From Cyclobacteriaceae bacterium (GTDB taxonomy: Bacteria; Bacteroidota; Bacteroidia; Cytophagales; Cyclobacteriaceae), in NCBI GenBank assembly GCA_019638235.1, contig JAHBUE010000002.1, forward strand, positions 474,420-538,419: a stretch of DNA of 64,000 nt, read 5' to 3'. Made by a program: the position numbers and the translations under genes. Below the pieces are notes generated by a model. That model had not been told where the DNA came from. It ran no database searches and saw only the letters and a list, made by a program, of their open reading frames with translations. Shown here piece by piece: positions 25,625 to 35,090 of this stretch (position 1 is the stretch's first letter; every line of letters begins with the position of its first letter).

Positions 25625-26311
25625 TTAATTCAGGTTGAATTTATACCCCACGCCTTTCACGGTAGTGATATGGTCTTCACCGATTTTTTCGCGCACTTTG
25701 CGAATGTGCACATCAACTGTTCGGGCAAGCACGTACACATCCGACCCCCAAATATTTAGCAGCAGGTCTTCGCGACTGAATACTTTATTGGGGTTGCTGG
25801 CGAGAAAATACAATAGTTCAAATTCTTTTTTAGGAAGACTTACCTCATTGCCGTCAACTTTAACGGTATAGCTGGTTCTGTCTATAATTAAGTTACCAAT
25901 AGAAATAGCGCCTGATGGTTCAGCCTTTTTTACTTCTCTTCTGAACAATGCACCGATACGACTTAGCAAGGCACGCGGTTTAATAGGCTTGGTAATATAA
26001 TCATCAGCGCCAACATCAAACGCAGCCACTTCCGAATATTCTTCAGCGCGGGCTGTAAGAAATACAATAAATGTTTTTTGAAGTTGGGGTATTTCGCGCA
26101 GCAAGCGGCAGGTTTCCACACCATCCATTTTGGGCATCATTATGTCGAGCAGCACCAAATCAGGGTGAAATCTTTTTGCAATCTCTACGGCTTTTGAGCC
26201 ATCGCCCGCAGTTTTTACTTCATACCCATCTTTTTCGAGGTTGTAGCGCAAAAGTTCCTGAATCGGTTCTTCATCGTCAACAACAAGCACTTTGTGTACG
26301 GGGTTGTTTCC
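25625..26311 (-). CDS. PhoB/OmpR-family response regulator
   Basis: I start it at the ATG at 26311 (MGNNPVHKVLVVDDEEPI), giving 228 residues; the upstream in-frame start adds a non-conserved leader. The receiver domain has the phosphate-accepting Asp in LVLLDIMMPKMDG and Lys in YITKPIKPR. The C-terminal winged helix (about 135-228) includes FSREDLLLNIWG and TVDVHIRKVREKIG. It is paired with the downstream kinase. Confidence 0.92.
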   Translation of the reverse strand, partial: GNNPVHKVLVVDDEEPIQELLRYNLEKDGYEVKTAGDGSKAVEIAKRFHPDLVLLDIMMPKMDGVETCRLLREIPQLQKTFIVFLTARAEEYSEVAAFDVGADDYITKPIKPRALLSRIGALFRREVKKAEPSGAISIGNLIIDRTSYTVKVDGNEVSLPKKEFELLYFLASNPNKVFSREDLLLNIWGSDVYVLARTVDVHIRKVREKIGEDHITTVKGVGYKFNLN

Positions 26312-26409
26312 CATAAGGCAGGCTAATTTTCTCCAAAAGTAGGGAGAAAACAGGGGCCGAAAAACCGGCTTCATATTCTTAACAATTCCTTAATCTGCGA
26401 AATAAGGCG

Positions 26410-27465
26410 CTATAAAAACGGATAACGGTCTGCCAAGTAGAGGATATAGGCCTTTAAATCGCCCCGGAAGTTTTGCTGCCACTCATCATGGAAAACATCT
26501 TGCCTGGATTGATACCTTCTGAACGACATGAAGTACGCATTGTTTGGCAGTGTTTTATGTTTACTGCCAGGGCGGATCAGCGCATCAAACGATAATGTAT
26601 CGGCAGTTTCCATGATTTTCAGGATGGCGGCTTCCTTGAGTTGTTTTTTCTCTTCAACTGGTTTATCTGCCATAGCAGCGTAAACACTATCGAGGTAAAC
26701 GCAACCCCGTAATATGTGGTCGACATAATTGATATACTCCTTGTCTTCCTGAACAAACTGATGATACGGCTCGCTGTCTTTTCCGTATTTTGAAATCAAG
26801 AATTGTTCTGCGCCCCTATCGCCAATAAACGAGGCAAGGTTTTCATTGAAGTCAACACTATCTTTTACAAAAATGGTAGCGTGAACCATTTCATGAATAA
26901 TCAGGCTAACCAGGTCGCCTTCTGACCGCGAAAGCATGTTGCTTAGAATCGGGTCGGTAAACCAGCCTAAAGTTGACCAGCCGCCTGGGTTGCGAACGTT
27001 TACATCCCAACCTTCATCTTCCAATTGTTTTTGCTCGGCACGGGCGCGCGCTTCGTCAAAGTAACCTTTGTAGGGCATGGCGCCCACTACCGGAAACTTC
27101 CATTCCTTTTCTTTAAGCTGAAAGGGTTCGCTGGCCGTAACCACCCACATGATTTCCTTGCCTTGCTGGTCGTACATAGTGGTGTAGTTCTTCGTGTCGT
27201 TCAGCCCAAGCGAATTGATGGCAAACTGCCGGGCTTCGGCAATCAACAGCAGTTTTTGTTTGAGCGAATCGGGAAAGGCCGGGTCGGATAAATATTCTTC
27301 AACCGGCTTGGCCTTCCGGACTATGGTGAGTTGCCCTTTTGCCTGGCGCAGTCCATACCCTACCAGGTCGCGATAAATAACGCACAACACGCCCACCACT
27401 ACCAGCAGCGCGACAACTATTTTTATTACGATTCTGAAAAAACGCTTCAGCATAGCTAATTTCAT
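26410..27465 (-). CDS. Membrane-anchored zinc aminopeptidase-like protein
   Basis: A 351-residue protein with one N-terminal membrane helix (about residues 12-30). The zincin motif HEMVH is at 191-195, and a downstream NENLASFIGDRGAE supplies the third metal ligand, the layout of the putative aminopeptidase family PF10023. The stretch GGWSTLGWFTDPILSNML before the motif is also typical. Activity is inferred from family; the substrate is unknown. It lies upstream of the response regulator gene, separated by 35 bases or more. Confidence 0.82.
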   Translation of the reverse strand: MKLAMLKRFFRIVIKIVVALLVVVGVLCVIYRDLVGYGLRQAKGQLTIVRKAKPVEEYLSDPAFPDSLKQKLLLIAEARQFAINSLGLNDTKNYTTMYDQQGKEIMWVVTASEPFQLKEKEWKFPVVGAMPYKGYFDEARARAEQKQLEDEGWDVNVRNPGGWSTLGWFTDPILSNMLSRSEGDLVSLIIHEMVHATIFVKDSVDFNENLASFIGDRGAEQFLISKYGKDSEPYHQFVQEDKEYINYVDHILRGCVYLDSVYAAMADKPVEEKKQLKEAAILKIMETADTLSFDALIRPGSKHKTLPNNAYFMSFRRYQSRQDVFHDEWQQNFRGDLKAYILYLADRYPFL

Positions 27466-27633
27466 GCAGTATACTCACTTTTTAATGAACCCAAAGAATG
27501 GCGTGTTTAGTATGCACCGGTTATCCAAATACTGACAACTACTGTCGCAAAAATAGTGGTGCGTTTGTTTTTGGAAACCTTAGTCGTAATTTCAACCCCG
27601 GATTAACAACCACAATAATTAAATACTGAACTA

Positions 27634-28665
27634 ATGAGTGACGCAAAAGAAAAATTAAAAGCGCTTCAGCTTACCCTTGATAAACTTGAAAAGGCTTACG
27701 GCAAAGGAACTGTAATGAAACTAAGCGATGAACGTGTAATGGACATACCGGCCATTTCAACCGGTTCGCTTGGGCTGGATATTGCCCTGGGCATTGGCGG
27801 CATACCGCGTGGCCGCGTAACGGAAATCTACGGGCCGGAATCATCGGGTAAAACCACGCTGACGATGCACATGATTGCCGAAGCACAAAAGAAAGGCGGG
27901 CTCGCAGCTTTTATTGATGCCGAGCACGCATTTGATAAAAGCTATGCCGAAAAATTGGGCATTGATACCGAGAACCTGTTGATTTCACAGCCCGACAACG
28001 GGGAGCAGGCTCTTGAAATTGCCGACCACCTGATACGTTCTGGCGCCATTGATATTATTGTTATTGACTCCGTAGCTGCACTTGTTCCGAAAGGCGAATT
28101 GGAAGGCGAAATGGGCGACAGCAAAATGGGTTTGCACGCACGGTTGATGTCGCAGGCATTGCGTAAACTCACCGGCACTATCAGCAAAACAGGTTGTGCG
28201 TGTATATTTATCAACCAGCTTCGCGAAAAGATAGGCGTTATGTTCGGCAACCCCGAAACCACTACCGGGGGCAATGCTTTGAAATTCTATGCGTCCGTTC
28301 GGCTTGACATACGCAGAATCGGGCAGATTAAAGAATCGGCTGACGACATTACCGGAAACCGCGTAAAAGTAAAAGTTGTAAAGAACAAGGTTGCCCCTCC
28401 GTTTAAGGTTGTGGAGTTTGATATTATGTATGGAAGAGGAATTTCCAAATCCGGTGAAATTGTTGACCTCGGTGTGGAACTGAACGTATTGAATAAAGCA
28501 GGGTCGTGGTTCTCATACGAAGGCAACAAACTTGGTCAGGGTCGCGACTCGGTAAAACAACTGATTGAAGATAACCCCGAACTAATGGAAGAGTTAGAGG
28601 GCAAAATCAAAGCAAAGATTGCCGGAGTTGAGGATAAAAAAGTGTTGGAAGAGAAAGAAAAATAG
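27634..28665 (+). CDS. recA: Recombinase A
   Basis: ATP-dependent strand-exchange protein for repair and recombination, 343 residues. The Walker A is GPESSGKTT; others are [19 protein letters not shown] and the L2 loop [17 protein letters not shown]. The TAG stop is the first three bases of a dispersed repeat also found at the end of queA. No LexA-type box was recognised upstream. Confidence 0.98.
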   Translation: MSDAKEKLKALQLTLDKLEKAYGKGTVMKLSDERVMDIPAISTGSLGLDIALGIGGIPRGRVTEIYGPESSGKTTLTMHMIAEAQKKGGLAAFIDAEHAFDKSYAEKLGIDTENLLISQPDNGEQALEIADHLIRSGAIDIIVIDSVAALVPKGELEGEMGDSKMGLHARLMSQALRKLTGTISKTGCACIFINQLREKIGVMFGNPETTTGGNALKFYASVRLDIRRIGQIKESADDITGNRVKVKVVKNKVAPPFKVVEFDIMYGRGISKSGEIVDLGVELNVLNKAGSWFSYEGNKLGQGRDSVKQLIEDNPELMEELEGKIKAKIAGVEDKKVLEEKEK

Positions 28666-28800
28666 GACTTAGGTGTTAGGGCTTGGGGCTTAGGAATTGA
28701 TGATTTAAGATTTTTCATTTACGATTTAAGATTTTTTGACAACTTCTGTAAATCTCAAATCGTAAGTCAATGTCGTTCTAAGCCCTAAGTCCCAAGTCCT
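28663..28800. repeat. Long imperfect inverted repeat between recA and an ABC permease gene
   Basis: The left arm is a 25-base word (28663-28687, beginning TAGGACTTAGGTGTTAGGG) present again unchanged at 31314-31338. The right arm, AAGCCCTAAGTCCCAAGTCC, is at 28780-28799. Inside lie two copies of GATTTAAGATTTTT and an opposing AAATCTCAAATCG, so a nested hairpin can form between the convergent genes. Confidence 0.75.
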
Positions 28801-28801
28801 G

Positions 28802-30067
28802 TCATGTAGCCCTAATCGCAATCACCGGATCGAGCCGTGCTGCCATGGCAGCCGGAACAATACCGGATACTAACCCGATTACGGTTGATACACCAATGCC
28901 TAACACAATGTTACCTATTGAAAGCGTAACCACCATACTACCCATCGGGATGAGTGTAATCAGGTATACTAAAAATAATCCTGCAAAACCGCCAATCAAA
29001 CAGAGGAAAATGGCTTCAAACAGAAACTGGAAGAGTATAAAATAATTTTTTGCGCCCACTGATTTTTGTAAGCCAATAATGCTTGTTCGTTCCTTAACCG
29101 ATACAAACATAATGTTGGCGATACCAAATCCACCCACCAACATAGAGAAGCCACCGATAATCCAGCCGGCAATGTTAAGTCCATCAAATATGCCACTGAT
29201 AACCTTCATTATTGCCTCCGGGCGGTTAAGCGCAAAGTTATCTTTCTCAACGGGCCGAACGCCCCGTTTTGTTCGCAGGAATCCGCGCACTTCATTTTCT
29301 AATTCTACCAGACCTATATCCTGGTCGTAACCCTTTATGCCAATCAGCGAACCAATCTCGTTCCATCGGCCGGTTCCGGTTTGGTACAACTTCCGAAACG
29401 CGTTGTAAGGTATAATCACCCGAAAATCATGAGTTGTATTTCCCATAAAGCCCTGCCCCTCTTGCTTGACAACACCCACAACGGTAAACACCAGATTCTT
29501 AACCTTAATTGTTTTCCCAATTGCATCTTCATTATTCGGGAATAACGCTTTCGCAACTTCAAAGCCCAGTACGGCAACATTTCTGCCTCCGCCAACTTCA
29601 TCCGTAGTAAAATACCGGCCTTTCTCGATTGGCACTTCAAACAATTGTTCATAGCCCTCGCCTCCGCCCCGTAACTCTACCTGGCCAATGCTGTTACTGT
29701 TTCGTTTAATCAGGCAGTTTCCGCGACCTGCGAAAATTGCAATTTGACTGGCGTGTTTCAGGTTTTGTTTAAGAAACCTGTACTCGGCATAAGAAGCATT
29801 CGGCCTTCGGAAATAATCCCACCATTTATATTCTCCATCGCCTTCAGGAAGCCAGGGCATCTTTTCAATATAAATTACTCCGCTTCCAATAAAATTCAGG
29901 CTATCCTTAATGTTCTTTTCCAGCGAGTCTACCAGGGTAAGTACGGCTATAATGGCAAAAATGCCCACCGTTACGCCCAGCAACGATAAAATGGTTCGCA
30001 ACAGGTTCGACCTGAGGGCCGTCCAGGCAAACCGAAAACTTTCCATAATCTGACGCAGTACTTTCAT
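28802..30067 (-). CDS. MacB-like ABC transporter permease
   Basis: A 421-residue protein with one N-terminal membrane helix, a large periplasmic MacB-PCD domain (about residues 45-280) and three C-terminal membrane helices of the FtsX fold. Marks are LLRTILSLLGVTVGIFAII and SVKERTSIIGLQKSVGAK. No ATPase gene adjoins it, so its partner is elsewhere. Likely cargo (lipoprotein, peptide or drug) cannot be told. Confidence 0.88.
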   Translation of the reverse strand: MKVLRQIMESFRFAWTALRSNLLRTILSLLGVTVGIFAIIAVLTLVDSLEKNIKDSLNFIGSGVIYIEKMPWLPEGDGEYKWWDYFRRPNASYAEYRFLKQNLKHASQIAIFAGRGNCLIKRNSNSIGQVELRGGGEGYEQLFEVPIEKGRYFTTDEVGGGRNVAVLGFEVAKALFPNNEDAIGKTIKVKNLVFTVVGVVKQEGQGFMGNTTHDFRVIIPYNAFRKLYQTGTGRWNEIGSLIGIKGYDQDIGLVELENEVRGFLRTKRGVRPVEKDNFALNRPEAIMKVISGIFDGLNIAGWIIGGFSMLVGGFGIANIMFVSVKERTSIIGLQKSVGAKNYFILFQFLFEAIFLCLIGGFAGLFLVYLITLIPMGSMVVTLSIGNIVLGIGVSTVIGLVSGIVPAAMAARLDPVIAIRAT

Positions 30068-30211
30068 GCTTTTACCAAAGGGAGTTATCGCTGAATACCC
30101 GGGTTAGTCGGCTTTTGCCCCCCTGAATTACGCCTATCAGACTAAAAACAGGGCAAATTGTTACAGTATTTAAAAAGCGCCCCATTCTTCGCAAAATCTC
30201 AAGTATTGGCT

Positions 30212-30219
30212 TATTTTTG
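30212..30219 (+). promoter_or_regulatory. Probable queA promoter -7 element
   Basis: TATTTTTG matches TAnnTTTG. TTCG lies about 20 bases upstream as a weak -33 element. The leader to the queA ATG would be about 45 bases. Confidence 0.45.
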
Positions 30220-30269
30220 CAACCTTAAAAAAATTAACTGTTCATTGGGCATACTTTGCATTTATAAAT

Positions 30270-31316
30270 ATGAAGCTTTCTGAATTCAAATTTGAACTCC
30301 CCAACAACCTAATCGCACTGCGGCCAGCCGAAAACCGGGATGAATCCCGTTTAATGGTAGTGCATAAAGATTCCGGAAAAATTGAACACAAAATGTTCAA
30401 AGAAGTGGTTGATTATTTCGATGCCGGAGATGTTATGGTAGCCAACGATACAATGGTGTTCCCCGCCCGCTTGTATGGCCGCAAAGAAAAAACAGGAGCC
30501 AAAATTGAAGTTTTCCTGTTGCGCGAGTTGAATGCCGAAATGCACCTGTGGGATGTACTGGTTGACCCGGCACGTAAAATCCGGGTTGGCAACAAACTAT
30601 ACTTTGGCAATGGCGATTTAGTGGCCGAAGTTATCGACAACACAACTTCGCGCGGAAGAACCATCCGCTTTTTATTTGATGGCGATGCCGAGGCTTTCGA
30701 TAAAGTAATTGAAACGCTGGGAGAAACCCCGCTGCCGAAATACATTAAGCGCAAGGTAGAAGAAGAAGACAAAGAACGCTTTCAAACCATTTTTGCAAAG
30801 AACAAAGGCGCTGTATCCGCTCCTACTGCGGGTATGCACTTCACCAAACAATTAGTGAAACGTCTTCAGCTTAAAGGAGTTGACCTGTCGTTTGTTACCG
30901 TGCATATCGGGTTGGGCACATTCCGCCAGGTAGATGTAGAAGACCTTACCAAGCACAAGATGGACTCCGAGAATTTTATTGTAAGTCCTGATGTTGTGGA
31001 CAAAGTAAACAAGGCGCTCGATAACAAAAATCGTGTGTGCGCCATCGGCACTACTTCCATGCGCGCGTTAGAATCATCCGTATCGGCAACCAACAGGCTG
31101 AAAGTAAAAGAAGGCTGGACGGACAAATTCATCTTCCCACCTTATGAGTTTAAAATATGTAACGCCATGATTACCAACTTCCACATGCCGGAGTCAACCT
31201 TGTTGATGATGGCGGCAGCGTTCGGAGGTTTTGAATTGATTATGGAAGCCTACAAAGTTGCCAAAAAGGAAAAATACAAGTTCCTTACTTATGGTGATGC
31301 AATGCTCATTATTTAG
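30270..31316 (+). CDS. queA: S-adenosylmethionine:tRNA ribosyltransferase-isomerase
   Basis: Makes epoxyqueuosine in tRNA from 7-aminomethyl-7-deazaguanine and SAM; 348 residues. It shows [20 protein letters not shown] at the N-terminus (cited from [14 protein letters not shown]), [12 protein letters not shown] and [20 protein letters not shown], and [17 protein letters not shown] near the end. Its TAG stop is supplied by the dispersed repeat at 31314-31338. Confidence 0.97.
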   Translation: MKLSEFKFELPNNLIALRPAENRDESRLMVVHKDSGKIEHKMFKEVVDYFDAGDVMVANDTMVFPARLYGRKEKTGAKIEVFLLRELNAEMHLWDVLVDPARKIRVGNKLYFGNGDLVAEVIDNTTSRGRTIRFLFDGDAEAFDKVIETLGETPLPKYIKRKVEEEDKERFQTIFAKNKGAVSAPTAGMHFTKQLVKRLQLKGVDLSFVTVHIGLGTFRQVDVEDLTKHKMDSENFIVSPDVVDKVNKALDNKNRVCAIGTTSMRALESSVSATNRLKVKEGWTDKFIFPPYEFKICNAMITNFHMPESTLLMMAAAFGGFELIMEAYKVAKKEKYKFLTYGDAMLII

Positions 31317-31338
31317 GACTTAGGTGTTAGGGCTTGGG
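31314..31338 (+). repeat. Second copy of the 25-base TAGGACTTAGG repeat
   Basis: Identical over 25 bases to 28663-28687. It starts on the TAG stop codon of queA and runs into the 3' end of the convergent small membrane protein gene. Confidence 0.8.
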
Positions 31339-31587
31339 TTTCACTTCGTAAATCAGATACAGAAAAAGCGAAATCGCCACCGGGTAAATCATAAAATAGG
31401 TGAACGAGGGATTTATAATGCTGAGAAACATGCTGAAGGGCGCCAGCAACAGCAGTATGCCTGCAATCAGGATAACCGCTTTCTTTCCTTTCGGGATGGG
31501 TTCTTTTGCTACCTGGAACATTCTGAAAACCAGGTAAGTTACCACCACAACATTGAACACAATCAGTAATAAGCGTAGAATAGCCAT
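31327..31587 (-). CDS. Small membrane protein of unknown function
   Basis: An 86-residue protein with three hydrophobic stretches (about residues 4-24, 36-56 and 60-79) and a positive linker PIPKGKKA. No family was recognised. Its 3' end is made from the dispersed repeat shared with queA, so the final residues may be recent. It is divergent from ispD, 28 bases away. Confidence 0.6.
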   Translation of the reverse strand: MAILRLLLIVFNVVVVTYLVFRMFQVAKEPIPKGKKAVILIAGILLLLAPFSMFLSIINPSFTYFMIYPVAISLFLYLIYEVKPKP

Positions 31588-31615
31588 AAGTATTTAGTAT
31601 TTTCACCGTGAATAT

Positions 31616-32293
31616 ATGAACAATAAAGAATACGCCATTATTGTTGCCGGAGGAAAAGGCACACGTATAAAAAGCAAAGTGCCCAAACAGTTTCTCGACT
31701 TAGACGGTGTGCCCATACTGATGCGCACCATTAATACGTTCTATACCTATTCTCCTGACATTACTGTACTTGTAGTGTTGCCCGAAGATGACTTTCCGCT
31801 TTGGGAAGAATTGTGCCTGCTTCATAAATACAACAAGCCGATTATACTCACAAAAGGCGGTGACACCCGTTTTCAATCGGTTAAAAATGGCCTTGAAAAA
31901 ATTGATGGCGAGGGGCTGGTAGCTATTCATGACGGGGTGAGGCCATTAGTGAGTGAAGATTTGATTGGGGCATCGTTTAGATTGGCGGCAATTCATAAAA
32001 CAGCAGTAGCAGCCGTGCGCCTGAAAGAATCCATCCGCATGACGGATAAAGATAATACGAAAGCCGTTGACCGGTCAAAATTCAGGCTCATTCAAACACC
32101 ACAAACTTTTGATGTTGCCCTCATAAAAAATGCCTATACAATAAAGGATGACCCCAGCCTGACTGATGATGCCAGCGTTGCCGAACGCTCCGGCCATGTT
32201 ATATCATTATTTGAAGGCAGTTATGAGAACATAAAAATAACCACACCCGAAGACCTGGTTATTGCAGAGGCGTTGCTGAACGCACAAAAATAA
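31616..32293 (+). CDS. ispD: 2-C-methyl-D-erythritol 4-phosphate cytidylyltransferase
   Basis: Third enzyme of the MEP isoprenoid pathway; 225 residues. The nucleotide-binding loop is IIVAGGKGTRIKSKVPKQF, then VAIHDGVRPLVS and TPEDLVIAEALL. It shows that this organism uses the MEP route. A hairpin follows 2 bases after the stop. Confidence 0.95.
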   Translation: MNNKEYAIIVAGGKGTRIKSKVPKQFLDLDGVPILMRTINTFYTYSPDITVLVVLPEDDFPLWEELCLLHKYNKPIILTKGGDTRFQSVKNGLEKIDGEGLVAIHDGVRPLVSEDLIGASFRLAAIHKTAVAAVRLKESIRMTDKDNTKAVDRSKFRLIQTPQTFDVALIKNAYTIKDDPSLTDDASVAERSGHVISLFEGSYENIKITTPEDLVIAEALLNAQK

Positions 32294-32295
32294 AA

Positions 32296-32314
32296 AGCCA
32301 CGTTATCTGTGGCT
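32296..32314 (-). terminator. Terminator of the DUF2795 gene
   Basis: Stem AGCCAC/GTGGCT with a 7-base loop. On the minus strand a T run follows. It may also stop ispD transcripts. Confidence 0.7.
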
Positions 32315-32346
32315 CTTCTAAAATCATTACACGATTATTTATTCAA

Positions 32347-32568
32347 TCAATACTCATCTTCATTAAAGAAGAAGTCTTCCTTTGTGGGATAATCCGGCCA
32401 TATTTCTTCAATGCTTTCATACGGCTGACCGTCATCTTCAAGCTCCTGAAGGTTTTCCACCACTTCCAACGGGGCACCCGAACGGATGGAGTAGTCAATC
32501 AATTCATCTTTGGTAGCCGGCCAGGGTGCGTCTTCCAGGTATGAGGCAAGTTCAAGTGTCCAATACAT
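32347..32568 (-). CDS. DUF2795 family small acidic protein
   Basis: A 73-residue protein with ELASYLEDAPWPATKDELIDY and LEVVENLQELEDDG, the compact helical pattern of DUF2795 proteins, and a very acidic C-terminus. The family is small and uncharacterised. It has its own terminator, and its promoter side faces the ettA gene. Confidence 0.85.
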   Translation of the reverse strand: MYWTLELASYLEDAPWPATKDELIDYSIRSGAPLEVVENLQELEDDGQPYESIEEIWPDYPTKEDFFFNEDEY

Positions 32569-32783
32569 AACGAGGTTCTCCTTTTAAATTTTCCGCAAAA
32601 ATAGAATTAATTACTCCATAGTCAATACCCTGTGCGGGTAAAGAACCGTTTCCGGTTTCCATCTAAAAAAGCCCCGAAAAGTAACCCAATACACCCCCCA
32701 TTATTATAGCACTATCGGCTAAAAAAGCCATATTTGCGCCAGCCTGTGCATGGTAGCACGGGCGTTGTTTCAATCATTGCATC

Positions 32784-34466
32784 ATGGCTGACGAAAAAAT
32801 TATTTTCTCGATGACCGGGGTAAGCAAAATTTACCCGCCTCAAAAACAAGTTCTCAAAAATATCTACCTCTCCTTTTTTTATGGAGCCAAAATTGGCGTG
32901 CTGGGGTTAAACGGTTCGGGTAAATCTTCCCTCCTGCGTATTATTGCCGGTATCGACAAGGAATACCAGGGCGAAGTGGTGTCTGACCTCGGCTATTCTG
33001 TTGGCCTGTTGGAGCAGGAACCGCAATTAGATAAAACCAAAACCGTGAAAGAGGTTGTGGAAGAAGGTGTGCACGAAACCGTAGCCTTGCTTAAAGAATT
33101 TGAAGCCATTAACGAAAAATTTGCCGACCCGGCCATAATGGAAGATGCCGATGCAATGGATAAATTAATCCAGCGGCAGGGCGAAGTACAGGAAAAACTC
33201 GATGCCGTTGGCGCCTGGGAACTTGACCATAAACTTGAACGCGCAATGGACGCATTACGCTGCCCCTCACCCGAAGCAAAGATTGAACACCTTTCGGGCG
33301 GTGAAAAAAGGCGCGTGGCGCTTTGCCGTCTGTTATTAAAAGAACCGGATGTATTGTTATTGGATGAGCCCACCAACCACTTAGATGCCGAATCGGTGTT
33401 GTGGCTGGAAGAACACTTGCGCCAGTATAAAGGTACTATCATCGCGGTAACGCACGACCGTTACTTTTTGGATAACGTTGCCGGATGGATTCTTGAACTC
33501 GACCGTGGAGAAGGTATTCCGTGGAAAGGAAATTACTCTTCGTGGTTAGACCAAAAGCAGAAGCGTTTGGCGCAGGAAGAAAAATCGGAATCGAAACGGC
33601 AGAAAACTTTGGAGCGCGAATTGGAATGGGTGCGCATGAACCCGAAAGGACGACAAGCCAAAGCCAAGGCGCGTTTGAGTGCTTATGAAAAACTACTCAC
33701 GCAAGAAACTAAAGAGCGCGAAGAAAAATTGGAGCTTTACATTCCACCAGGGCCACGCCTCGGCAACAAGGTTATTGAAGCCAATGGCGTGGCCAAAGCG
33801 TATGGCGATAAGTTGTTGTATGAGAATTTAACATTCTCATTACCACCAGCCGGTATTGTGGGCATTATCGGGCCGAATGGTGCGGGTAAAACCACGTTGT
33901 TTAAAATGATTGTAGGCAAGGAGAAGCCCGATGCCGGAACTTTTGAGGTTGGCGAAACCGTGCAGATTGCATACGTTGACCAGGAGCATGATGACCTGAA
34001 ACCGGAAGATACCGTATGGCAGGCCATAACAGGCGGAAACGATTTGATTATGCTTGGCGGAAAAGAGATGAACTCGCGCGCCTACGTGGGCAAGTTTAAT
34101 TTTAACGGAACCGACCAGCAGAAAAAGATAAAAGAACTTTCGGGCGGTATGCGTAACCGTGTTCACTTAGCTATTGCGTTAAAGCAGGGCGGCAACTTGT
34201 TGTTGCTTGATGAACCTACCAACGATTTAGACGTAAACACGCTACGCGCATTAGAAGAAGCATTAGAAAACTTTGCCGGTTGTGCCGTAATCATCTCTCA
34301 CGACCGCTGGTTTTTAGACCGGGTGTGTACGCACATTCTTGCTTTTGAAGGCGACTCGCAAGTGTATTGGTTTGAAGGTAGCTTCAGCGAGTATGAAGAA
34401 AACAAGAAAAAGCGCTTAGGTGATGAGCAGCCCACACGGATACGGTATAAGAAGTTGGTAAAGTAG
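32784..34466 (+). CDS. ettA: Energy-dependent translational throttle protein EttA (ABC-F)
   Basis: A 560-residue ABC-F protein that binds the ribosomal E site and tunes the first peptide bond according to the ATP/ADP ratio. There are two ATPase domains: Walker A GLNGSGKSS and GPNGAGKTT, signatures LSGGEKRR and LSGGMRNR, Walker B LLLDEPTNHLD and LLLDEPTNDLD. The P-site tRNA-interaction linker lies between them (ELEWVRMNPKGRQAKAKAR). There are no membrane segments. The length and linker fit EttA rather than Uup or resistance-type ABC-F proteins. Confidence 0.95.
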   Translation: MADEKIIFSMTGVSKIYPPQKQVLKNIYLSFFYGAKIGVLGLNGSGKSSLLRIIAGIDKEYQGEVVSDLGYSVGLLEQEPQLDKTKTVKEVVEEGVHETVALLKEFEAINEKFADPAIMEDADAMDKLIQRQGEVQEKLDAVGAWELDHKLERAMDALRCPSPEAKIEHLSGGEKRRVALCRLLLKEPDVLLLDEPTNHLDAESVLWLEEHLRQYKGTIIAVTHDRYFLDNVAGWILELDRGEGIPWKGNYSSWLDQKQKRLAQEEKSESKRQKTLERELEWVRMNPKGRQAKAKARLSAYEKLLTQETKEREEKLELYIPPGPRLGNKVIEANGVAKAYGDKLLYENLTFSLPPAGIVGIIGPNGAGKTTLFKMIVGKEKPDAGTFEVGETVQIAYVDQEHDDLKPEDTVWQAITGGNDLIMLGGKEMNSRAYVGKFNFNGTDQQKKIKELSGGMRNRVHLAIALKQGGNLLLLDEPTNDLDVNTLRALEEALENFAGCAVIISHDRWFLDRVCTHILAFEGDSQVYWFEGSFSEYEENKKKRLGDEQPTRIRYKKLVK

Positions 34467-34471
34467 TTTCG

Positions 34472-34500
34472 TGCGGGTCAGGCCTCCGGCCAGACCCGCA
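34472..34500 (+). terminator. Hairpin after ettA
   Basis: Strong stem TGCGGGTC/GACCCGCA around AGGCCTCCGGCCA. A second, weaker hairpin, AAGTCTGGCTAAAGCCTGACTT, lies at 34525-34546. No long T run follows the first stem. Confidence 0.6.
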
Positions 34501-34619
34501 AAGGCTAAAACTCTTTTAAATTTAAAGTCTGGCTAAAGCCTGACTTCTTCTTTCTTACTAAAAAAACAACATACCTTGTCTGGGGTACATTACTAAGTCC
34601 TCTTTAATCTCCTCCAACA

Positions 34620-34988
34620 ATGAAAACCCTCTACACCATATCCTTGCTCATCCTCAGTAACACGTTCATGACGTTTGCGTGGTACGGCCATTTGAAGTTT
34701 AAGGATATGAAGTGGAGCGCCAGTCTTCCGCTCGTTTCTATTATCCTCATCAGTTGGGGCATTGCCCTGTTTGAATACGCCCTACAAGTGCCTGCCAACC
34801 GCATTGGGTTTAAAGAGTATGGCGGGCCGTTTTCACTCGTACAGTTAAAAGTAATTCAGGAGGTGATCACGCTGATTGTATTTGTTGCTTTCTCGCTCCT
34901 GTTTTTTAAAAACGAAACGTTTCGTACCAATCACCTGATCGCTTTTGTGTTTCTGGTACTGGCGGTTTATTTTGTGTTTAAGAAATAA
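34620..34988 (+). CDS. DMT-family (DUF486) membrane protein
   Basis: A 122-residue protein with four membrane helices. The patterns NTFMTFAWYGHLKF and EYALQVPANRIGFKEYGGPF are typical of DUF486, a small multidrug-transporter-like family of unknown substrate. It stands alone between ettA and the hybrid kinase. Confidence 0.88.
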   Translation: MKTLYTISLLILSNTFMTFAWYGHLKFKDMKWSASLPLVSIILISWGIALFEYALQVPANRIGFKEYGGPFSLVQLKVIQEVITLIVFVAFSLLFFKNETFRTNHLIAFVFLVLAVYFVFKK

Positions 34989-35090
34989 TCCTGCAACAGC
35001 AGCATTACAAAGAAAATACCAGTCTTTCGCCACTAAAAACACAGAAGTTTTTAACTTCGTGAGTAACATGCAATTCTGCCCGGTAGTATA

